A stretch of DNA of 27,778 nucleotides, from IMG/VR virus record IMGVR_UViG_3300010885_046422, positions 1 to 27,778 of that record, one strand, 5' to 3'. Within the stretch, counting starts at the first letter, position 1. Every line of letters begins with the position of its first letter. This document shows positions 22,093 to 27,778 of this stretch, piece after piece. The position numbers and the translations under genes are program-made. The notes under the pieces were generated by a model that was not told where the DNA came from, made no database searches, and was given only the letters and a program-made list of their open reading frames with translations. This DNA comes from a virus.

Positions 22093-22157
22093 AATATCAG
22101 GCACTTGCGTTAGATCATTGTGATCACGAAATCGTAAGTAGCCAGAAACTAAAGGAG
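22093..22157 (+). promoter_or_regulatory. Structured 5' leader with Shine-Dalgarno
   Basis: ACTTGCG (22103-22109) pairs with CGTAAGT (22133-22139) with one G-U. Inside, GATCA (22113-22117) and TGATC (22121-22125) pair across a TTG loop, giving a two-tier hairpin. A strong AAAGGAG (22151-22157) follows, eight bases before ATG 22166. It could be a regulatory RNA element or protein-binding site; no known riboswitch class is recognised. Confidence 0.5.
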
Positions 22158-22165
22158 TTTTGATA

Positions 22166-23254
22166 ATGATTAATAAGAAACGTGAAAAACGTAGACTTTT
22201 GGATGTGTTACCAGAAGTAGTGACTGCACTCAACAATACCATTAAAGGTTATCCAGAGTTAGAAAAAAGAGCACAACACAATTTACAAAAAAATTTACAA
22301 TCAGGAGTTGCCTTCCCTAAGGGCATCATAATGACACCAATCGGACAGATATGGATCGACTATTCCGTACAGAGAGATATCAAACACAAACACGTGGCCA
22401 AAATATTGGATCGATTTGATCCAAGGATCTGCATGCCGGCGGCCGGAGTTAAAATAGCAGGCGATGAGAGTGATAGAATCTATGTCTATGATGGACAGCA
22501 CAGATTGGTGGTGTTGGCTCTGTTAGGAGTGAAGGAAGTTCCTATTTGTGTGGTGGAGACTGGGGAATTAACATTCCCCGCCAAAGCATTTGAAATATGT
22601 AACGATTCGGGCATAGCCAAAGCCAGCAAGGGAGACATACACAGAACATTATTATATAGATGGAAAAACGGTAACGACTTAGACAAAGATGATCTCAAAG
22701 TTAAGAACGCACAAAAGATGCAATCTGTTTTTGATGAGTGTAATATTGATCTAGAAGAAAAAAGAGTTAGGAAGAGCGAGAACCTAAAAGGAGATAGTCC
22801 TTATTTCTTCAGTCATTTTGATTATGCTGAGAAAGGAATAGCAGAAGGTCGAGATGTACTCAAAAACATCTTAACAGCTATAAAAACTGTGTATTCCGGG
22901 GAAGAGGAAATTGATCAAGGTTTATACATAGGATTATTAGAGATGGTCAAACGTGCCAGGGTGGATCACATGTTGGATGAGTTACCGGAAGGTTGGATGA
23001 TCGATCTTTTAAAAGTTATAAAATCATCACTGGGCACCGCTGAGCACACACACGCAATAGCTAAATTGCAGTGGCAACACACTCGAGGTACTTCTTGGGA
23101 CGCACCTGTGGCCATGTGTAATATTTTAAGAGAAGTCTTTAAACTAAAAGCCAGCGAAGAATCAAAACAAAAAATACATCCACCATTTGTAGCCAATGTT
23201 AATGTGGGTATATTAGATAGCAATCTACATCCACAGTTTAGATTCCTAGCATGA
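22166..23254 (+). CDS. ParB/Srx-fold DGQHR-domain protein
   Basis: 362 aa; ATG 22166 is chosen over an upstream in-frame TTG because of the Shine-Dalgarno AAAGGAG eight bases upstream. QIWIDYSVQRDIKHKHVAKI (residues about 61-80) resembles the ParB N-terminal entry (…VQR…HV). VYDGQHRLVVLALLG (107-121) carries the DGQHR motif shared by DndB, DGQHR-domain and ParB-like nuclease/NTPase proteins. The C-terminal 200 residues are helical with no HTH I can name. ParB-family domains can bind CTP; whether this one does is not known, but it is coupled by ATGA to a CTP-synthase-like gene. First gene of an operon ending in DNA ligase. Confidence 0.75.
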   Translation: MINKKREKRRLLDVLPEVVTALNNTIKGYPELEKRAQHNLQKNLQSGVAFPKGIIMTPIGQIWIDYSVQRDIKHKHVAKILDRFDPRICMPAAGVKIAGDESDRIYVYDGQHRLVVLALLGVKEVPICVVETGELTFPAKAFEICNDSGIAKASKGDIHRTLLYRWKNGNDLDKDDLKVKNAQKMQSVFDECNIDLEEKRVRKSENLKGDSPYFFSHFDYAEKGIAEGRDVLKNILTAIKTVYSGEEEIDQGLYIGLLEMVKRARVDHMLDELPEGWMIDLLKVIKSSLGTAEHTHAIAKLQWQHTRGTSWDAPVAMCNILREVFKLKASEESKQKIHPPFVANVNVGILDSNLHPQFRFLA

Positions 23255-23886
23255 CACACATAATAATATTAAATGGCGTACACTCGGCAGTGGACAAAGT
23301 AGGACTGGCGAAAGATTTAAAGAAAAGTATCAAAGGTTCGGTGGATTACAAATATTTGGATCCATGTTTAAATGTCTCAAAAAAAGTAACAGCAGAATAC
23401 AAAACGGTAGGACATATCATATCTGAAGTGTTGGAGAAAGAACGCCACGGAGATTACAAAGGTGGCACGGTGCAAGTAACCCCTCACATAACAGAAGAAA
23501 TTCGAAAATGGATTGTTAATACCAAGGCAAAAAATACTATCACAGTGATAGGCGGCAACGTGGGAGACTTAGAAAACCAATTAGCCATAGAGGCAGTGAG
23601 GGAGATGACTCTAAAAGAAAACGTAAGAATAATAATGTATGTTCCAATACCGTATCTTCGAGCAGCAGGAGAAATTAAAACCAAGCCAGTGCAACATTCT
23701 GTCAAAGAATTGATGCGTATGGGTATTATGCCTTATGCTCTATGCCTGAAATCCGATATGGATCTTAAAGACAATGAAATTAATAAAATAGCATTGTTTA
23801 CAGGTGTACCCAAAGATAGAATAGCATGGCATACCAATGGATACGAACAATGTGTCAAAGTATTGTCTAAAAACTTATTAAAATGA
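23251..23886 (+). CDS. Shrunken CTP-synthase-like (PyrG amidoligase domain) protein
   Basis: 211 aa. The PyrG core is recognisable: LDPCLNV (36-42), EKERHGDYKGGTVQVTPHIT (62-81), GGNVGDLEN (101-109), AGEIKTKPVQHSVKEL (139-154) and KIALFTGVPKDRI (179-191). Normal PyrG is about 545 aa with a glutaminase domain; this lacks that domain and also a segment of roughly 55 residues that contains the DDGAETDLDLGHYERF block with a Mg-binding Asp. The second Mg ligand (Glu of EVGG) reads Val, and the P-loop is altered (NGVHSAVDKVG), keeping the Lys. It is therefore probably not an ordinary CTP synthase: a pseudoenzyme, a CTP/UTP sensor, a modulator of host PyrG or an enzyme with new activity. ATGA overlaps on both sides. 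Confidence 0.8.
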   Translation: MTHIIILNGVHSAVDKVGLAKDLKKSIKGSVDYKYLDPCLNVSKKVTAEYKTVGHIISEVLEKERHGDYKGGTVQVTPHITEEIRKWIVNTKAKNTITVIGGNVGDLENQLAIEAVREMTLKENVRIIMYVPIPYLRAAGEIKTKPVQHSVKELMRMGIMPYALCLKSDMDLKDNEINKIALFTGVPKDRIAWHTNGYEQCVKVLSKNLLK

Positions 23887-24443
23887 TAGATCAAAAGAAA
23901 ATTGATTTCCTTCAAAACGAGTGGACACCGTTGCCTAGATTTCGAAGAAGTAAAAATGTACCCGATTTAAAAGATAGCATGGAATTCTTAAAAAAAGAGA
24001 TAGAAAGACAAAAAAATATGCTGAATAACAGAGAGTTGCACGGCAATCAAAGATTCGAAGCATTGAAACAAATGAATAGAAACATAAGACGTGCCCAGGA
24101 AGTTTATAGCGAACTAGTGGGCAGCCATTATGTAGAGAAACACGACCTAGATGGTGAACGTGTGTTAGAACATGTAATACCACAAAATCTATTAACCGAT
24201 GCCTACTTAGAAAATCATTTAGAGTTTCAACAAATTATTGCGATGCCCATGGTGGATCTTAGTGCAGGATCAGATCAAATGTTAAAAAGGGCAGGCCTGG
24301 CCACCACTAACAATAATTGGTGGCAACCATTTCGCAGATATGAAATGGCAGGAATAGAATCCAGAATCTATACCACCAGCGGACAGCAAATTGATTTACA
24401 CAACTGGACACTAGAGGATCATTTTAAAATTTATAGTTTATGA
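23883..24443 (+). CDS. Hypothetical protein, possibly HNH-like (186 aa)
   Basis: Residues 1-85 are charged and helical (FLKKEIERQKNMLNNREL). VLEHVIPQNLLTDAYLENHL (residues about 93-112) resembles the E-H-x-x-P entry of some HNH-type nucleases. PFRRYEMAGIESRIY and the C-terminal WTLEDHFKIY complete a pattern that looks conserved-phage, but the second His/Asn of a real HNH site is not certain. ATGA overlaps with the mini-PyrG gene and the ligase gene show strict co-expression. The nuclease idea is tentative. Confidence 0.4.
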   Translation: MIDQKKIDFLQNEWTPLPRFRRSKNVPDLKDSMEFLKKEIERQKNMLNNRELHGNQRFEALKQMNRNIRRAQEVYSELVGSHYVEKHDLDGERVLEHVIPQNLLTDAYLENHLEFQQIIAMPMVDLSAGSDQMLKRAGLATTNNNWWQPFRRYEMAGIESRIYTTSGQQIDLHNWTLEDHFKIYSL

Positions 24444-25720
24444 AACCACACGAAGTCATAAAAGAATTAGAGAGCGATAACAGTCGCAAATTCAAAGAAT
24501 CTGTTATAATTCGCGAAGAGGCAGCCGACAACTGGCAGTTCTTTGAAGGTGTGCAGATGGCCATGGACAAATTAAGGACATTTGGACTTAAACAAGTACC
24601 CGAGAGCAAAAAAGATGGCTCAGGCATAGAATGGGGAGATTTCAAAGAGATAATCAGACAACTGGAAGAGAGACTGCTCACAGGCAATGCCGCAAGACAG
24701 GCAGTGCAGAAGTTATGCGATGACAGCCTACAGGAAGAATGGAATTACTGGTACCGCAGGATATTGATCAAGGATTTAAGATGTGGTGTAACTGAGAAAA
24801 CTGTTAACAAGTTTTCCAAATACAAAGTGCCGGTGTTTGAATGTATGCTGGCCGATGACAGCAAGAAGCACGAGAGCAAATTAAAAGGCAAGGTATTCGT
24901 AGAACCCAAACTGGACGGTGTGAGGGTCATAGCCATCTGTAACATAAAAAAGGATGAAGTGGTATTGATGAGCAGGAACGGCAAAGAATTAGTGAATTTC
25001 GTACATATCAATTCTCAATTCGATGACATGCTGGGCGAGTTAGACCAGAGCTGGGTGTTTGATGGTGAGATAATGAGTGCTGATTTTCAAAGCCTAATGA
25101 AACAGATACACAGGAAAGGAGATGCCAAAACCGATGATGCGATATTAAATTTATTTGATTGTATGCCTTTGCACATGTTCCAACGAGGAGAATGCACAGA
25201 GCCACTGACGAAGAGAAAAGAATGGTTAGAATCATTTCAGTTTGGCCCAAGCATCAAGGTGATCGAAAGTGTCAAGTTCGATCTAGACGAAGACTATGAT
25301 AAATTTATGGATTATAACAAATTGTGTATAGAACGAGGATTTGAAGGCATAATGATCAAACCACAGGACGGGATATATGAATGCAAGAGATCCTCGCTGT
25401 GGCTAAAGGTAAAACCTTTCATAGAAGTTAGCCTGAAGGTGGTGGACGTGGAAGAAGGCACGGGCAGGAATGCTGGCAAGCTGGGAGCTCTCATAGTGGA
25501 AGGCACAGATGATGGCAAGTTTATACGAACCAATGTGGGATCAGGATTGACCGACGAGGATCGTGAGACATTTTGGAAAGACACCAAAAAATTAATAGGA
25601 CAGATAGTGGAAGTGCGAGCGGATGCCGTCACTCAGAATCAAGATGCAGAGGACGAATATTCATTGCGTTTTCCAAGATTCCTAAGATTCAGAGGATTTG
25701 AAAAAGGTGAAAAACTCTAG
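24440..25720 (+). CDS. ATP-dependent DNA ligase (T4 gp30-like)
   Basis: 426 aa. EPKLDGVRVIAI holds the nucleophile K157 (KxDGxR, motif I; T4 ligase uses K159). VFDGEIM is motif III, GFEGIMIK motif IV and SSLWLKVKP motif V, in correct order. The C-terminal part (ADAVTQNQDAEDEYSLRFPR) is the OB-fold end. N-terminal residues 1-140 form the helical domain found in T4-type ligases. It seals nicks in phage DNA during replication, recombination and repair. Last gene of an ATGA-coupled operon that begins with the DGQHR protein. Confidence 0.95.
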   Translation: MKPHEVIKELESDNSRKFKESVIIREEAADNWQFFEGVQMAMDKLRTFGLKQVPESKKDGSGIEWGDFKEIIRQLEERLLTGNAARQAVQKLCDDSLQEEWNYWYRRILIKDLRCGVTEKTVNKFSKYKVPVFECMLADDSKKHESKLKGKVFVEPKLDGVRVIAICNIKKDEVVLMSRNGKELVNFVHINSQFDDMLGELDQSWVFDGEIMSADFQSLMKQIHRKGDAKTDDAILNLFDCMPLHMFQRGECTEPLTKRKEWLESFQFGPSIKVIESVKFDLDEDYDKFMDYNKLCIERGFEGIMIKPQDGIYECKRSSLWLKVKPFIEVSLKVVDVEEGTGRNAGKLGALIVEGTDDGKFIRTNVGSGLTDEDRETFWKDTKKLIGQIVEVRADAVTQNQDAEDEYSLRFPRFLRFRGFEKGEKL

Positions 25721-25739
25721 AAATTTTAAAAAATTAGTG

Positions 25740-25745
25740 TATAAT
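25740..25745 (+). promoter_or_regulatory. Possible -10 box (TATAAT)
   Basis: TATAAT within AGTGTATAATAA, the same string as before the gene at 2259, ten bases before ATG 25756. No recognisable -35. Confidence 0.45.
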
Positions 25746-25755
25746 AACAATCATA

Positions 25756-25944
25756 ATGAAAAGAATAATGATTAAACTCTTTCGAAAAATTCGAGAAGAT
25801 ATACTGTGGGCACAAGATTGCCAAGAATATTATATAAAATTACATCGATTCTTTAAAAATGGAAACCCAGAAAAGTGTAGAATGATTGATTACATGAGAT
25901 TTGATTATCTTCCAACATGGTTTTTACGTTTTTTACGCAAATGA
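25756..25944 (+). CDS. Small basic protein (62 aa)
   Basis: Lys/Arg/Tyr-rich (MKRIMIKLFRKIREDILWAQ; YYIKLHRFFKNG) with a C-terminal aromatic helix (PTWFLRFLRK). Possibly membrane-surface associated; no motif known. It overlaps the next gene by four bases (ATGA). Confidence 0.5.
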   Translation: MKRIMIKLFRKIREDILWAQDCQEYYIKLHRFFKNGNPEKCRMIDYMRFDYLPTWFLRFLRK

Positions 25945-26156
25945 AAAACTACACAATAAACATCAATGTAGGCGACACGGTGGAAGTGGGTAGATTCCGC
26001 AACGTAGTTGCAAAGATCAAAGACATAAAAATTGACGAGCATGGGCAACCAGTGATAGTAACCAATAAAGGTGCTAAAAAACTTTTTAGTTGTAGATTAA
26101 GTAAGTTAACGTCAGGCACAAAAACACCAAAACAAATATTAAAAGAAAAGAAATGA
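25941..26156 (+). CDS. Small beta-barrel-like protein (71 aa)
   Basis: ATG 25941 makes the ATGA overlap typical of this cluster; the reading frame extends to 25917 but that start is less likely. VGDTVEVGRFRNVVAKIKDIKIDEHG looks like an SH3/KOW-like barrel with a short-loop second sheet (PVIVTNKGAKKLFSCRLSKL), followed by a basic tail. RNA or DNA binding is possible. It is coupled by ATGA to the next gene. Confidence 0.55.
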   Translation: MKNYTININVGDTVEVGRFRNVVAKIKDIKIDEHGQPVIVTNKGAKKLFSCRLSKLTSGTKTPKQILKEKK

Positions 26157-26371
26157 GTGGCAATTACACAATTTGGTTTGGGATAATATTATTGTTATTT
26201 TTAGGAGGGGTCATAGGTTGGTGGTTGAGCAAAGTATATCACGAGTCGGCTTATAAAAGATTATTAGATACCAGCATAGAAGTTAATAAAATAACTATAA
26301 AGTCGTTGGAAGAATCCATGATAAAAATTAGACAGGAAAAAGCAGAACGAGATGCCCAAGGAAAAAATTAA
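26153..26371 (+). CDS. Small membrane protein with coiled-coil (72 aa)
   Basis: Residues 6-26 (TIWFGIILLLFLGGVIGWWL) are a membrane helix. Residues 30-70 are a charged coiled coil (SIEVNKITIKSLEESMIKIR). N-terminal membrane anchor plus coiled coil is the layout of inner spanins (Rz-like) and of other phage membrane proteins; no lipoprotein partner lies next to it (the lipoprotein is at 12726). It overlaps the next gene by 20 bases. Confidence 0.55.
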   Translation: MSGNYTIWFGIILLLFLGGVIGWWLSKVYHESAYKRLLDTSIEVNKITIKSLEESMIKIRQEKAERDAQGKN

Positions 26372-27269
26372 TTTTAATTTAGATACTTCCAGTCCAAGAG
26401 GTTGGGGGAATCCGGGCAAAGATGGAGACGCTTGTGAACATGGGCATATAATCAATGAACAAGATTTAGAAAATTTAAAAAAAGAGTATAATCTTAAAAT
26501 AGATGAATTACATTTTGATCATAGACAATACAAAATTATTTCTTTATTCAATGAAACAGCAAAAGATACTTTAACAGTGATCAACAGTGGAGATGGGAGA
26601 TTATATCTCATGGATTCAACCATACTTCCAGAAGGATTGATTTGGCCGTATTTTCACTTATGTCAGCAAAGAAATATTAATCTAGTGATGTTGGATCACA
26701 ACTATCAAATAGATTGGAATTGGCAAAGAGAATCAGATATCAAATTACTTTCAAAATTATATAAAAATTTAAATGAAACGATTGCTCTTTCTGTACTGGG
26801 CAATGTTTTATATTTTATTAATGATTTTAAATTCATATTAGATCATATTAGGGCATCAAATGATTCTAAATTGTGGTTATTGGGGCATTGTAGTTCTGCC
26901 AATCTTATTACAAAAATACATGATCTAAACGAATACAATGATCGTTATCATGGGATGGTGTTATTGAATCCTTACTGGCAAAAAAATTGGCAAAATAAAT
27001 TAAAGAAGATGCAATATTTTTCTAAAGAAATAAACAAACCGTTGTTGGTAATACAGCACGAACAGGATCCTTGTGTCTGTTCGGGAAAAGAGATTGCTAA
27101 AAAGATTTTTGAAGATGCTGACACAGAACAAAAAAAATACGTTGGATTGATTGGTGGTACAGACCAAGGGAGTCCACATTTCTCCATGGGTTATCATGGA
27201 TTCCGAGACATACACGACAAATTGATCGAAGCTTTTGATAAATTCAGAGAGGAGACAAACGATGTTTAG
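26352..27269 (+). CDS. Alpha/beta-hydrolase-like protein with Cys at the nucleophile elbow
   Basis: 305 aa. LWLLGHCSSANLI (residues 174-186) has the strand-elbow-helix shape of the alpha/beta-hydrolase nucleophile elbow, reading G-H-C-S-S instead of G-x-S-x-G, so C180 would be the nucleophile. VIQHEQDPC gives acid D239, and SPHFSMGYH gives candidate H276 or H282. NINLVMLDHNYQ and GMVLLNPYWQ are core strands. The N-terminus includes RGWGNPGKDG. Cys-type members such as dienelactone hydrolase exist, but an inactive fold is also possible. The 20-base overlap with the upstream gene makes the start slightly uncertain. Confidence 0.6.
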   Translation: MPKEKINFNLDTSSPRGWGNPGKDGDACEHGHIINEQDLENLKKEYNLKIDELHFDHRQYKIISLFNETAKDTLTVINSGDGRLYLMDSTILPEGLIWPYFHLCQQRNINLVMLDHNYQIDWNWQRESDIKLLSKLYKNLNETIALSVLGNVLYFINDFKFILDHIRASNDSKLWLLGHCSSANLITKIHDLNEYNDRYHGMVLLNPYWQKNWQNKLKKMQYFSKEINKPLLVIQHEQDPCVCSGKEIAKKIFEDADTEQKKYVGLIGGTDQGSPHFSMGYHGFRDIHDKLIEAFDKFREETNDV

Positions 27270-27441
27270 TGATAAAGATTTTGCTTTTTTTACAAAAAAC
27301 GCACAAAAAGATAAAAGAGCAAGACAGATACAAGATCAGATCATACGAGAGCGTAACATAGACATTAAGAATGTTTCTGTAGAGATGTTCCATGAGATAA
27401 TTAAAGAAGCAGAACAGAAAGCAAACAAAGAGAATGGCTAA
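27262..27441 (+). CDS. Small charged protein (59 aa)
   Basis: ATG 27262 is set by a strong AGAGGAG about seven bases upstream; the frame also opens at 27235 inside the hydrolase gene. The protein is Lys/Glu-rich and helical ([20 protein letters not shown]). No motif. It overlaps infA by eight bases, so it is probably translated with it. Confidence 0.6.
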   Translation: MFSDKDFAFFTKNAQKDKRARQIQDQIIRERNIDIKNVSVEMFHEIIKEAEQKANKENG

Positions 27442-27652
27442 AGAGGACACACTAAAATTTACTGGAGAGGTAACCGAAGTATTACCAAACCAAATGTTTC
27501 GAGTAAAACTAGAGAACGGTCATACCGTACTAGGATATGCCAGTGGCAAAATAAAACAGAATAAAATTAAAATAATTCAAGGTGATAAGGTAGAAGTAGA
27601 AGTAAGCCCATACGATCTTACCAAAGGACGTATTACTTTTAGGATGAAGTAG
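27434..27652 (+). CDS. infA: Translation initiation factor IF-1
   Basis: 72 aa, full length. [47 protein letters not shown] and [12 protein letters not shown] match bacterial IF-1 across the whole OB fold. IF-1 binds the ribosomal A site during initiation and works with IF-2 and IF-3. A phage-borne copy is unusual; with the permuted tmRNA in the same genome it points to phage control of host ribosomes. It overlaps the upstream gene by eight bases and converges with the minus-strand frame at the window end. Confidence 0.93.
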   Translation: MAKEDTLKFTGEVTEVLPNQMFRVKLENGHTVLGYASGKIKQNKIKIIQGDKVEVEVSPYDLTKGRITFRMK

Positions 27653-27778
27653 CAAATCTAGGATAGTCCTGCTCAGATCGCCAAGATACGTCGGGCAATC
27701 CACAGTTGGTTTCTATTAGATATTGTTGAGTGTACATAGATTTTAACCCAACCTTGATGCCACGACTCGTGGCTATAA
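27639..27778 (-). CDS. Partial minus-strand CDS, C-terminal end
   Basis: An open minus-strand frame enters from the right edge and ends at the stop at 27641-27639, giving about 45 residues including [20 protein letters not shown] and [10 protein letters not shown]. Composition looks protein-like, and the end overlaps infA by 14 bases. It is too short to name; it could be a chance frame. Confidence 0.4.
   Translation of the reverse strand, partial: IATSRGIKVGLKSMYTQQYLIETNCGLPDVSWRSEQDYPRFATSS

Noticed and set aside
1-27778. Host chromosomal origin of the window
   Set aside because: PAAR, tail spike, MGME1-like exonuclease, T4-type ligase, exact late-promoter boxes and gene packing favour a phage. 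IF-1, MFS carrier and tmRNA alone could be bacterial, but they are embedded among phage-type genes; read-level checks of the operon borders would settle it.
1-27778. tRNA genes and CRISPR arrays
   Set aside because: No cloverleaf outside the tmRNA acceptor piece and no regularly spaced repeats were seen by eye; tRNAscan-SE would be decisive.

Overview
The window looks like part of a large T4-type (myovirus-like) phage genome, most likely infecting a marine alphaproteobacterium of the SAR11/Pelagibacter kind. The phage assignment rests on class Ia ribonucleotide reductase (nrdA, nrdB), a T4-type ATP-dependent DNA ligase, a PAAR tail-tip protein, a tail-spike protein with a pectate-lyase-like domain, an MGME1-like exonuclease, many small tightly packed or ATGA-overlapping genes, and TATAAATA boxes identical to the T4 late promoter. 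The alphaproteobacterial host is inferred from a circularly permuted (two-piece) tmRNA and AT-rich composition. No genome was compared, so the host is an inference.

Layout. 1-3803 (+): small phage genes, starting with a sulfotransferase-like gene cut by one in-frame TAA, then a holin-like coiled-coil/membrane protein and several unrecognised, possibly structural proteins. 3870-6908 (+): exonuclease, tail spike, SGNH-like protein. 7050-10737 (+): nrdA, a tiny PspC-domain membrane protein, nrdB. 10772-12941 (+): PAAR protein, a 401-aa probable structural protein, a small membrane protein and a small lipoprotein. 12942-16664 (-): a compact four-gene accessory operon of MHS-family transporter, 2OG-Fe(II)-oxygenase-like protein, PP-loop ATPase and CmoA-like methyltransferase. 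16845-17097: a small minus-strand gene and divergent promoters whose -35 boxes form an inverted repeat. 17104-17435 (+): permuted tmRNA. 17445-21479 (+): nitronate-monooxygenase-like protein, two unrecognised proteins, exported NUC1-family nuclease, exported polysaccharide deacetylase. 21577-25720 (+): two small genes, then a promoter with a structured leader driving an ATGA-coupled operon of ParB/DGQHR protein, shrunken CTP-synthase-like protein, possible HNH-like protein and DNA ligase. 25756-27652 (+): small proteins, an alpha/beta-hydrolase-like protein with Cys at the nucleophile position, and translation factor IF-1. A minus-strand reading frame runs off the right end.

Three themes stand out. 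First, a translation set: permuted tmRNA, IF-1 and a CmoA-like enzyme. Second, nucleotide supply and DNA processing: NrdA/B, mini-PyrG, ligase, exonuclease. Third, several genes are preceded by sigma70-like promoters whose -10 box ends only 6-7 bases before the ATG, which predicts leaderless mRNAs. The most novel candidates are the mini-PyrG/ParB-like/ligase operon, the permuted phage tmRNA and the minus-strand transporter/oxygenase/ATPase/methyltransferase operon.
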